Shown in pieces: positions 30,889 through 37,642 of a stretch of 44,342 bases of DNA. The notes beneath the pieces are model-generated. The model was not told the DNA's origin. It was given only the letters and a program-made list of their open reading frames with translations, and did not search any database. The DNA is from Oscillospiraceae bacterium (GTDB lineage Bacteria; Bacillota; Clostridia; Oscillospirales; Acutalibacteraceae): contig JAISJQ010000040.1 in NCBI GenBank assembly GCA_031261445.1, forward strand, positions 1 to 44,342, in the 5' to 3' direction. The stretch's first letter is position 1. Each line of letters begins with the position of its first letter. The position numbers and the translations under genes were made by a program.

Positions 30889-31335
30889 TGAATAGTGAAT
30901 AGGTTTGGGGCGATGAGGCGTGTAGGGGCGGATATCATCCGCCCGCGCTATGAGGCGTGGGAGGGTTGTAGGGGCGATTGGCTTGTGCCCTGCGGGTGCA
31001 ATCGCCCGCTGATTCCAACAAACTTATATGATTCCGTTTTAGAAATCCTTCGGTAGGGGGCGATGTCCACATCGCCCCGCTATTATCACCATTGATACGA
31101 TTCCGTATTATGAATCCTTCCGTAGGGGCAACCCTTGTGGTTGCCCTGCGGAGGCGGGAGGAATGAGGATACAGGGGCGAGGCGTGTAGGGGCGAGCTGT
31201 GCTCGCCCGCTGACTCTAAAACGCTACCCTCTCAACAGCGGGCGACCGGGGACGGTCGCCCCTACAACACAGCGGGCGGCAGATTGCCGCCCCTACCCTC
31301 AAAAAACCTATTCACTATTACCTATTACCTATACT
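30867..31335. repeat. Long repeat mosaic between larE and a carboxypeptidase gene
   Basis: About 430 bases, no gene. An AATAGTGAATAG module (30,867-30,900) is followed by single forward hairpins at 30,922, 30,968, 31,053 (stem GGGCGATG/CATCGCCC) and 31,122 (GGCAACC/GGTTGCC), a paired element 31,186-31,265, a reversed hairpin to 31,297, and a reversed AATAGTGAATAGG module (31,306-31,335) that reaches into the next gene's stop. The words ATTCCGT.TTA.AATCCTTC occur twice (31,031 and 31,100). Confidence 0.85.
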
Positions 31336-32763
31336 AGGCGTGACGCGTTGGGGTTTGCGTTTTTTCTTGCGGCTGAGCAGTTGCACCAGCACCGCGCCCA
31401 CAATCAGCAGGAGCAAGATGCCCATGATCCACAAAAATGCGGGGGCATGGAGCACGTCGCTGACTTTCTTGGCCGCGTACAAAAAGGCACTGCGCTGTGC
31501 GTCGGTCTGCGTCACCAAATCAATGGTGGCAATCTCTTGGTTGGCGTAGAGCACCTTTGCCTTCCCGGCCGGGGTGTTCGCCGCCACGGGCGCGACCAGC
31601 TCGGCGGGCAGGGTTTCCGCCTGCGGTACAATCAACAGACCGCTCTCGTCCACGCCCTGCGGCACGGGGATGTACACGTCCTGCGTGGGGCACAGCGCCA
31701 TGCGGTCGCCCTCTTTAGCGTAAAGTAGCGGCACTTCCGTCACCTTGTTCAGGGGTGAAGCCACCTTCACTAAGCGCAAGTTTTCAAACGCCCACGCCAG
31801 CAGATTTTTGGCGTCCACAAAGGCGGTGTTTTCGTCCACGTCGTCGGCGTCAATGTCCTTGAGTGTGCCGCGCATGACCACCACGAAGTAGCTGTAGCCG
31901 TTATACCGCGCAAAGCTGACCACGCAGTGCCCCGCGTCGTCCGTGTTGCCGGTTTTGATGCCCGTGGCGTAGGGGGAGTAGTAATCTTTGATGCCGGGGT
32001 TGAGCATTTTGTTTGTGCCGATGAGGTTGCGCTTGGGGAATTCGCCTGAGGCGGGCAGCGTGTAGCTGGTCTTGCTCGTCAGTTCCGCAAAGGCGGGGTA
32101 TTCCATCGCGGCGCGTGTCATGGTCAGCACGTCCGCCGCCGTGGTGTAGTGCCCGATTTCATCGAGCCCGTGCGGGTTGACGAACTGTGTGTCCGCGCAA
32201 CCCGCGGATTTGGCAAAAGCGTTCATCTTCTCCACGAACGCGGCGATGGGGTCGCCCGACAAGCGCGTTTGCGTCAGCGCACCGGGCGTGACGGAATCGA
32301 GTGCATCGTCCGCCGCAGGCGCAGGTTCGGCCAGAAACTGCGTCCCAAAATGCCGCGCCAGCGCAACGGCGGCATCGTTGCCCGAGGGAATCAACATACA
32401 GGCGAGCATCTCGTACACTGTGCGCACTTCGCCGACTTTCAGCCCGGACACGGAGCTAAACGTGCCATAGAGCACATCGTTGTCGGCGGTGGCGTAGGCC
32501 ACTTTTTCCTTGAGATCGGCGCAGTTTTGGAGCACCACGGCCGCCGTGGCGATTTTGGTCAGTGACGCGGGCGCAGTGCGCTTGCGGGCGTTTTTGTCCA
32601 GCAGCACATCGCCCGTGTCGGCGTTGACGAGGGTGAAGATTTCGCTATAGGTGGTCACGTTGCTGTCGCGCAAAATGCTCGTTGGCCACGTGGCAAAGCA
32701 CGGAAAAATGCACGCGCAAAAGAGCACGAGGGAGAAAATTGCCGCAAATATCTTTTTATGCAT
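31318..32763 (-). CDS. Serine-type D-Ala-D-Ala carboxypeptidase (peptidase S11)
   Basis: Trims peptidoglycan stem peptides outside the membrane (DacA/DacF-like penicillin-binding protein). The 481-residue protein has a signal sequence (KKIFAAIFSLVLFCACIFPC), the S67-L-T-K70 motif, S127-G-N129, and K270-T-G272, a beta-rich second domain, and a C-terminal transmembrane helix (WIMGILLLLIVGAVLVQLL) followed by a Lys/Arg-rich tail. The ATG at 32,763 follows TGGAGCG. The last residues (SIGNR) and the TAA stop come from a repeat module. Confidence 0.94.
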   Translation of the reverse strand: MHKKIFAAIFSLVLFCACIFPCFATWPTSILRDSNVTTYSEIFTLVNADTGDVLLDKNARKRTAPASLTKIATAAVVLQNCADLKEKVAYATADNDVLYGTFSSVSGLKVGEVRTVYEMLACMLIPSGNDAAVALARHFGTQFLAEPAPAADDALDSVTPGALTQTRLSGDPIAAFVEKMNAFAKSAGCADTQFVNPHGLDEIGHYTTAADVLTMTRAAMEYPAFAELTSKTSYTLPASGEFPKRNLIGTNKMLNPGIKDYYSPYATGIKTGNTDDAGHCVVSFARYNGYSYFVVVMRGTLKDIDADDVDENTAFVDAKNLLAWAFENLRLVKVASPLNKVTEVPLLYAKEGDRMALCPTQDVYIPVPQGVDESGLLIVPQAETLPAELVAPVAANTPAGKAKVLYANQEIATIDLVTQTDAQRSAFLYAAKKVSDVLHAPAFLWIMGILLLLIVGAVLVQLLSRKKKRKPQRVTPSIGNR

Positions 32764-32791
32764 TTACTTTTTTCGCTCCAGAGGTTATAAT
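32763..32791 (+). promoter_or_regulatory. Promoter of the metallophosphoesterase gene
   Basis: TTTACT (32,763-32,768), 17 bases, TATAAT (32,786-32,791). Confidence 0.6.
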
Positions 32792-32817
32792 ATAGGGGGC
32801 ACTGAGTTCACAGCATT

Positions 32818-32828
32818 ATTATACCACA
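32818..32828 (-). promoter_or_regulatory. Extended -10 promoter of the carboxypeptidase gene
   Basis: TGTGGTATAAT on the minus strand; the -35 is poor. The two transcripts of this divergent region overlap. Confidence 0.55.
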
Positions 32829-32862
32829 TTCGATTGGAAAATCATAGTAGGAGCGAAAAAAT

Positions 32863-33537
32863 ATGATTTATGTGACAGGCGACATGCACGGCATCCGCAC
32901 GCGTTGGAACGCGCCGGCTTTGCGCAAGCTCAAAAAGGGCGACACGCTGCTCATCTGCGGCGATTTCGGCTTTCTTTGGGAGGGCGGCAAGGACGAGGAG
33001 AGCTTTTTGAAAAAGCTGGGCAAAAAGAAATACACCGTGGCGTTTGTGGACGGTTCGCACGAAAACTTCGATTTGCTGGGGCAATACCCAGTGGAAGAGT
33101 TCGGCAAAGCCAAAGCGCGGCGCATCAGCGGGCGGCTGTGGCACTTGCTGCGTGGGCAGGTGTATCACATCGGCGACGAGACGGTGTTTGCCATGGGCGG
33201 CGGCGAGAATCTGGATTTTGACACCAACGACGAGCACTGGACAGGCGGCGAAATCCCCTCCGAAGAAGAGCTACGCGCGGGGGCGAACAATCTGCGTGCG
33301 GTGGGCAACCGGGTGGACTACGTGGTCACCCACGAGCCGCCCGCCAAGATGAAGGAGTTTCTGGGTCTGCGCGAAAAAGGGCAGACGAACATCACGGGGC
33401 TGAACACCTACTTAGAGGAGCTCTCCACGGTGGTGCAGTACAAACGCTGGTTCTTCGGCTCGCTCCACCTAGACAAACAGGTCTCGCCCGCCAACATCGC
33501 CGTGTTTCAGAATGTGGTCGCGGTGTCTAGAGGCTAG
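32863..33537 (+). CDS. Calcineurin-like metallophosphoesterase
   Basis: A 224-residue phosphoesterase with two-metal site motifs GDMHG (6-10), GDFGFLW, GSHENFD, the late histidines in VTHEPP, and FGSLHLD. The fold is that of bacterial serine/threonine phosphatase or nucleotide-type phosphoesterases; the substrate is unknown. TAGGAGCG precedes the ATG. The frame ends VAVSRG with TAG inside a CTAGAGGCTAGATGTTAG repeat, the same kind as at 25,029, so the C-terminus is partly repeat-derived. Confidence 0.88.
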   Translation: MIYVTGDMHGIRTRWNAPALRKLKKGDTLLICGDFGFLWEGGKDEESFLKKLGKKKYTVAFVDGSHENFDLLGQYPVEEFGKAKARRISGRLWHLLRGQVYHIGDETVFAMGGGENLDFDTNDEHWTGGEIPSEEELRAGANNLRAVGNRVDYVVTHEPPAKMKEFLGLREKGQTNITGLNTYLEELSTVVQYKRWFFGSLHLDKQVSPANIAVFQNVVAVSRG

Positions 33538-33716
33538 ATGTTAGAGACGAGAATCTAGAATTGTAGGGGCGACCCTTGCCTGTGCCCTGCGGGTGCGGTT
33601 GGTGTGATGGACAGGGCAGACACCCTATATCAGGGCGAACACGCAGGCAATCGGGGCGACCACAAGGGTCGCCCCTACGGATTTCCACCCAACGGGCGAT
33701 GCCAATCGCCCCTACA
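33523..33716. repeat. Repeat mosaic before the RemB-like gene
   Basis: A CTAGATGTTAGAGAC module (33,525-33,560) is followed by a paired element from GTAGGGG at 33,563 to CCCCTAC at 33,678, and a reversed hairpin GGGCGAT-GCCA-ATCGCCC ending at 33,715. Confidence 0.8.
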
Positions 33717-33738
33717 GGATGTAAAATAGGAGCAGATT

Positions 33739-33975
33739 GTGTACTATTGCCATTTGCCGGGCGCATCTATCCCTGTGGCGGACATTGTGGCGCTGCTGGA
33801 CGCGGACGCGGTGACAGCGGAAAAGCGCACGGTGCAGACGCTCCGTGCCGCCGAACAAGCGGGTACGCTCAGAGACTGCACAGGCGGAAGCCTGCCCAAA
33901 AGCCTCATCGTCACGCCCGATGGCTACTATTTTGCCGCGCCAAATACGACCTCTTTGCGCAGGAAAATGCAATGA
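33739..33975 (+). CDS. RemB-like regulator (DUF370)
   Basis: A 78-residue protein from a GTG start preceded by TAGGAG. IPVADIVALLDAD at the start and LPKSLIVTPDGYYFAAPNTT (residues 52-71) match DUF370/RemB, small proteins related to the Bacillus matrix regulator RemA that is a DNA-binding ring. In many Firmicutes remB lies next to recF/gyrB; that context is absent here. The middle (EQAGTLRDCTGGS) is more divergent. A hairpin repeat follows right after. Confidence 0.8.
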   Translation: MYYCHLPGASIPVADIVALLDADAVTAEKRTVQTLRAAEQAGTLRDCTGGSLPKSLIVTPDGYYFAAPNTTSLRRKMQ

Positions 33976-33988
33976 AGGGATTCGCTTT

Positions 33989-34080
33989 GTAGGGGCGGAT
34001 ATCATCCGCCCGTTGCCCCCCCGAAGACACTACCTTCCTCCAGCGGGTAACCATACAACCAATTGTTCTTTGTTCATTGG
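33989..34080. repeat. Hairpin and AT-rich repeat after the RemB-like gene
   Basis: A GGGCGGAT-ATC-ATCCGCCC hairpin (33,989-34,012) and, at 34,058-34,080, CAATTGTTCTTTGTTCATTG, which touches the ychF stop codon. Confidence 0.75.
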
Positions 34081-35175
34081 TTACACGTTGAACCGAAACA
34101 GCACAACGTCGCCGTCTTGCATCACGTATTCCTTGCCCTCTGAGCGCACGAGACCTTTTTCCTTTGCCGCCGCGATTGACCCGCAGGCGATGAGTTGCTC
34201 GTAGGGCACGACCTCTGCGCGGATGAAGCCGCGCTCAAAGTCTGTGTGGATTTTCCCCGCCGCCTGCGGGGCTTTTGTGCCGCGCGTAATTGTCCACGCG
34301 CGTACCTCCGGCTCGCCCGCCGTGAGGAAGCTGATGAGCCCCAGCAGGTGGTAGCTACGCCGCACCAGCTGCGCTAGGCCGCCTTCCGCCACGCCGGATT
34401 CGGCCAGAAACTCTGCACGCTCGTCCGCCGGCAGTTCCGCCAGCTGTGCTTCCAGCTCCGCGCAGATGGGCAGGACTTCCGCGCCCCGCGCGTCCGCCAG
34501 CGCTTGCACCGCCGCAAAGTGTTTGGAATTCTCCACGCCAGCCGCCAAATCCGCCTCGCTCAGGTTGCAGGCGTAGATGACGGGTTTGGCGGTGAGTAGC
34601 GGTTGCTCGCCCAGCCAAAGTTTTTCATCGGCGGACATGTCGCGCACGTCTGGCAACTTTTCCTGCTCCAGATCGTCCTTCAGGCGCGTGAAAAACGCAA
34701 ACTGCGCGGCGGCGGACTTGTCGTTCCGCACGATCTTTCCCAGACGCGCCAAACGCTTTTCCAGCGTGTCCAGATCCGCCAAAATCAGCTCGGTTTCAAT
34801 GACACTGATGTCCCGCAGGGGGTCAATGTGCGCGTCCACGTGGATGATGTCGCCGTCCTCAAAGCAGCGCACCATGTGCACCACGGCGTCCACCTCGCGG
34901 ATGTGCGAGAGGAACTTGTTGCCCAAACCCTCGCCGCGCGACGCGCCCTTGACGAGCCCCGCGATGTCCACAAACTCGATGATGGCGGGCGTGTATTTTT
35001 TGGGGCGATAGATTTCCGCCAAAGCGTCTAGGCGCGTGTCGGGCACGGCCACCACGCCCACGTTGGGTTCAATGGTGCAGAAGGCGTAGTTGGCGCACTG
35101 CGCACCCGCCCCGGTGATGGCGTTGAAGAGGGTGCTCTTGCCCACGTTGGGCAGGCCGACGATGCCGAGTTTCAT
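34081..35175 (-). CDS. ychF: Redox-/stress-related ribosome-binding ATPase YchF
   Basis: An OBG-family P-loop protein that prefers ATP and binds ribosomes. The 364-residue protein has G1 GLPNVGKST (6-14), FCTIEPNVG, G3 DIAGLVKGASRGEGLGN, a coiled-coil middle, CNLSEAD in the place of the usual NKxD (giving ATP preference), and the TGS domain with HTDFERGFIRAEV and YEQL near the end. The ATG at 35,175 was chosen because it starts MKLGIVGLPNVGKS and has AAGGA upstream. The gene stands alone with its own promoter. Confidence 0.96.
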   Translation of the reverse strand: MKLGIVGLPNVGKSTLFNAITGAGAQCANYAFCTIEPNVGVVAVPDTRLDALAEIYRPKKYTPAIIEFVDIAGLVKGASRGEGLGNKFLSHIREVDAVVHMVRCFEDGDIIHVDAHIDPLRDISVIETELILADLDTLEKRLARLGKIVRNDKSAAAQFAFFTRLKDDLEQEKLPDVRDMSADEKLWLGEQPLLTAKPVIYACNLSEADLAAGVENSKHFAAVQALADARGAEVLPICAELEAQLAELPADERAEFLAESGVAEGGLAQLVRRSYHLLGLISFLTAGEPEVRAWTITRGTKAPQAAGKIHTDFERGFIRAEVVPYEQLIACGSIAAAKEKGLVRSEGKEYVMQDGDVVLFRFNV

Positions 35176-35208
35176 AGGAAATCCTTGTTGCACATTTTTT
35201 GTGCGTTC

Positions 35209-35237
35209 ATTATACCAAATTCGCGGGGATTTTGCAA
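35209..35237 (-). promoter_or_regulatory. ychF promoter
   Basis: TTGCAA (35,232-35,237), 17 bases, TATAAT (35,209-35,214) with TTTGG before it. A small GCACA/TGTGC hairpin (35,189-35,204) lies at the start of the message. Confidence 0.75.
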
Positions 35238-35251
35238 TCGCTGATTCAATC

Positions 35252-35400
35252 GTAGGGGCGGCAATCCGTAGGGGCGACCCTTGTGGTCGCCCCGATTGCC
35301 TGCGTGTTCGCCCTGATATAGGGGCAGACCTATGTGTCTGCCCTGCCTAACCGGGCGACCACAAGGGTCGCCCCTACGGGTTGAATTTGCTCACGCCTGA
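35252..35400. repeat. Repeat mosaic between ychF and an XRE regulator gene
   Basis: A truncated hairpin module (GTAGGGGCGGCAATCC, 35,252-35,267) is broken off by a new one at 35,268. This second one begins a paired element that ends CCCCTAC at 35,377, with stems GCGACC/GGTCGC at both ends and an extra inner hairpin GGGGCAGAC-CTATGT-GTCTGCCC. Confidence 0.8.
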
Positions 35401-35407
35401 ATGCTCA

Positions 35408-35920
35408 TCACCGAAATGCCTGAAAACACTCTTTGGCCACGCTTTCCGCGAACGAACGCACGGTTTTGACCGCGAGGGCGTTGCTTTTTTGGGTCGGCAC
35501 ATCCGCTAAGAGCTCGGCCAGCACCGCCAGTTGGCGATGCACGGGCATGTCTGCGCCAGCCGCACGCAGCAGCGTCACGGTCAGCGCACGCGTCAAGCGG
35601 TCATCGTCCGCGGGGGAGAGTGTCGCTACCGCCCGCCCAATGGTCAACAAACTCGGCTGAACATCGGTTTCCAGCGGGTGTTTGTCCGCCAATCGCGCCG
35701 CCGTTTGTTCCTCTTGGTTGACCAAACCCAACAGCACGTCACAACTGACGGCATAATACGTGGCCGCGCGCACCAAAAAATCCACACTGCATTCGCGGTG
35801 TCCGTGTTCGTATTGCGAGAGCATCGCCTGCGAAACGCCCAGCGCGGCGGCCGCCTCTTTTTGGCTAATTTTTCCGCGCTTGCGCAAACGCGCCAGATTC
35901 ACTGTCCATACATTTGCCAT
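35408..35920 (-). CDS. XRE-family transcription regulator
   Basis: A 170-residue protein with an N-terminal helix-turn-helix (LARLRKRGKISQKEAAAALG, VSQAMLSQYEHGHRECSVDFL, about 8-50) and a C-terminal helical part with no known domain. It is divergent from the secreted hydrolase gene at 36,123, with both promoters in the 200-base gap, so it may control that gene or itself (inference). The ribosome binding site is weak (AAGGCGGCG). Confidence 0.85.
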   Translation of the reverse strand: MANVWTVNLARLRKRGKISQKEAAAALGVSQAMLSQYEHGHRECSVDFLVRAATYYAVSCDVLLGLVNQEEQTAARLADKHPLETDVQPSLLTIGRAVATLSPADDDRLTRALTVTLLRAAGADMPVHRQLAVLAELLADVPTQKSNALAVKTVRSFAESVAKECFQAFR

Positions 35921-35952
35921 GGGTCGCCGCCTTGTTGTTGTTCATATGTTAG

Positions 35953-35981
35953 AGTATATCACATTTTGTCCCGCGCGTCAA
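35953..35981 (-). promoter_or_regulatory. Promoter of the XRE regulator gene
   Basis: TTGACG (35,976-35,981), 17 bases, TATACT (35,953-35,958). Confidence 0.75.
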
Positions 35982-36019
35982 GAAAAAGGCGATTGCCGTG
36001 AAAAACACGTAAATTTCAC

Positions 36020-36048
36020 TTGAAATTTTGTCGAAAGTATGCTATACT
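36020..36048 (+). promoter_or_regulatory. Promoter of secreted hydrolase 2
   Basis: TTGAAA (36,020-36,025), 17 bases, TATACT (36,043-36,048) with TGC before it. Confidence 0.7.
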
Positions 36049-36122
36049 AATCCTTTGGGCAAAATAAGCGGACAGGAAACGTCTTCTTGCGGCTATTTTG
36101 GGTATTTTTGGGGGTATGGGTC

Positions 36123-37577
36123 ATGCGAAAAGTCCGGCGGGCACTGCTGAGCATTGTGCTGGCGGCGGGAATGCTCTTTCCGTTGTTGGGGCAAGTGGTG
36201 GCTGTGCAGGATACCGCACCGGCTGTGCCGCGCATCTATGTGCACGGCTACCAAGCGACCCCGCTGTATGCGTACTACCACTCAAAAGTCAGCAACAAAC
36301 GCCTCAACGTCAGCACGGATCAACTGGCGCAGGCGATTAAGAAAGCCTTGCCCAAAACGCTTTTTGCCGTGGCGACCGCACAGTGGACAAAAGCGGTGGA
36401 CGCCTGCGTGGATGTGACGGACAATGTCTTTTCGGCCATTGCCACCGACGCCGATGGCGAGAGCCTCAACCCCAACATCACCACAAGACCCAGCGACGAC
36501 CCCACCTTCCGCCTGATGAAAGAGCAGCCGTACTACAATTTTCGCTACGACTATCGCCTAGATCCCCTGAAAAGTGCCGACCAGCTGGCGGAGTATATCG
36601 ATGCGGTCAAGGCGGGCAATTACTGTGACAAAGTGGCACTTTTGGCGCACAGCGCGGGTGGCACGGTGGTGATGAGCTATTTGGCAAAGTATGGCAACGC
36701 CAGCGTGGACGGACTGGTTTTGATGAACGCCGCGCACAACGGGCTGGACTTTGTGGGGCAGGGCTTCGCCGGGAAAATTGGTCTTGACCCGGCAACGCTG
36801 GCGGCATTTATGGCCAACGATTCCCTCCAAGGCTCGCTGATTTATTCGCTCTATGAAAAGTTGCGGGGCACGGGTTTGGAGGATACCGCCCTACGCACGG
36901 TGGATCACATCCTTAAAAATGCGGGCGATGATCTGATGCGCCGCGCTATTTTGCCCTATTTTGCCACTTCGCCGATGGTTTGGGCGTTCGTGCCGGATGA
37001 ATATTACGAGGCCGCCAAGCGCTACGTGTTCGGCAACGACAAGGCGCAGTACGCCAAGCTCATCACGCGCATTGACGACTACCACTATACCGTGCAAGTG
37101 CGCACGGCGCAGCTGCTCACAGAGCTGAACAAAACGGGCGCGAAGGTGGCGATCATCGCCTCCTATGGCGCGGTGGCGTTTCCCGTCACACAGGACGTGA
37201 CAAAAACGGGCGACATGCTCATCGATTTGGCGCACGCATCCTCTGGGGCAACGGTGGCCAAACGCGGCGAAACGCTGGGCGAGAACTACAGACAACAGGT
37301 GCTTGACGGACACAATCACCTCTCGCCCGACGGCCTCATCGACGCGAGCGGCGCGGTGCTCCCCGAACAAACCTGGTTCTTGAAAAACAACAACCATGAG
37401 GACATCCTGTCGAACAAAATGACCGACTGGCTTTTGACGGGCAAACGCGCACGCACGGTGTTCGACAACGAAGAATATCCACAGTTTTTGACGCGTTCGT
37501 CACGCTATTTCAAGCGATACCTGCCCACGCTGGCGGATACCGTCCCACGGCTAGAGGAGAAACGCGGCGCACAATAG
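36123..37577 (+). CDS. Secreted alpha/beta hydrolase, lipase-like, paralogue 2
   Basis: A 484-residue protein with a signal peptide (MRKVRRALLSIVLAAGMLFP). RIYVHGYQATP (37-47) looks like the oxyanion strand of lipases; the nucleophile elbow is LLAHSAGG with Ser177; YNFRYDYRLDP (138-148) and DGHNHLSPDGLIDAS (His397/His399) match paralogue 1 at 16,881. The mature domain is large for a lipase, with a lid-like insertion of about 100 residues after the elbow. The ATG at 36,123 starts a normal signal peptide; an upstream TTG is not needed. No strong ribosome binding site. A strong terminator follows. Substrate is unknown. Confidence 0.82.
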   Translation: MRKVRRALLSIVLAAGMLFPLLGQVVAVQDTAPAVPRIYVHGYQATPLYAYYHSKVSNKRLNVSTDQLAQAIKKALPKTLFAVATAQWTKAVDACVDVTDNVFSAIATDADGESLNPNITTRPSDDPTFRLMKEQPYYNFRYDYRLDPLKSADQLAEYIDAVKAGNYCDKVALLAHSAGGTVVMSYLAKYGNASVDGLVLMNAAHNGLDFVGQGFAGKIGLDPATLAAFMANDSLQGSLIYSLYEKLRGTGLEDTALRTVDHILKNAGDDLMRRAILPYFATSPMVWAFVPDEYYEAAKRYVFGNDKAQYAKLITRIDDYHYTVQVRTAQLLTELNKTGAKVAIIASYGAVAFPVTQDVTKTGDMLIDLAHASSGATVAKRGETLGENYRQQVLDGHNHLSPDGLIDASGAVLPEQTWFLKNNNHEDILSNKMTDWLLTGKRARTVFDNEEYPQFLTRSSRYFKRYLPTLADTVPRLEEKRGAQ

Positions 37578-37588
37578 GCAACAGAAAC

Positions 37589-37624
37589 GAGCGGCGCAGT
37601 CCAAAGACTGCGCCGCTCTTGTTC
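37589..37624 (+). terminator. Terminator after secreted hydrolase 2, probably two-way
   Basis: GAGCGGCGCAGTC (37,589-37,601), a 4-base loop, GACTGCGCCGCTC (37,606-37,618), then TTGTTCT. The 13-bp stem is perfect. It lies between convergent genes. Confidence 0.88.
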
Positions 37625-37642
37625 TGTGGGCAAGTACGCGCA

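Noticed and set aside
31053-31297. CRISPR-like array of short repeats
   Set aside because: The units vary in stem, direction and spacing, there are no equal-length spacers and no cas genes.
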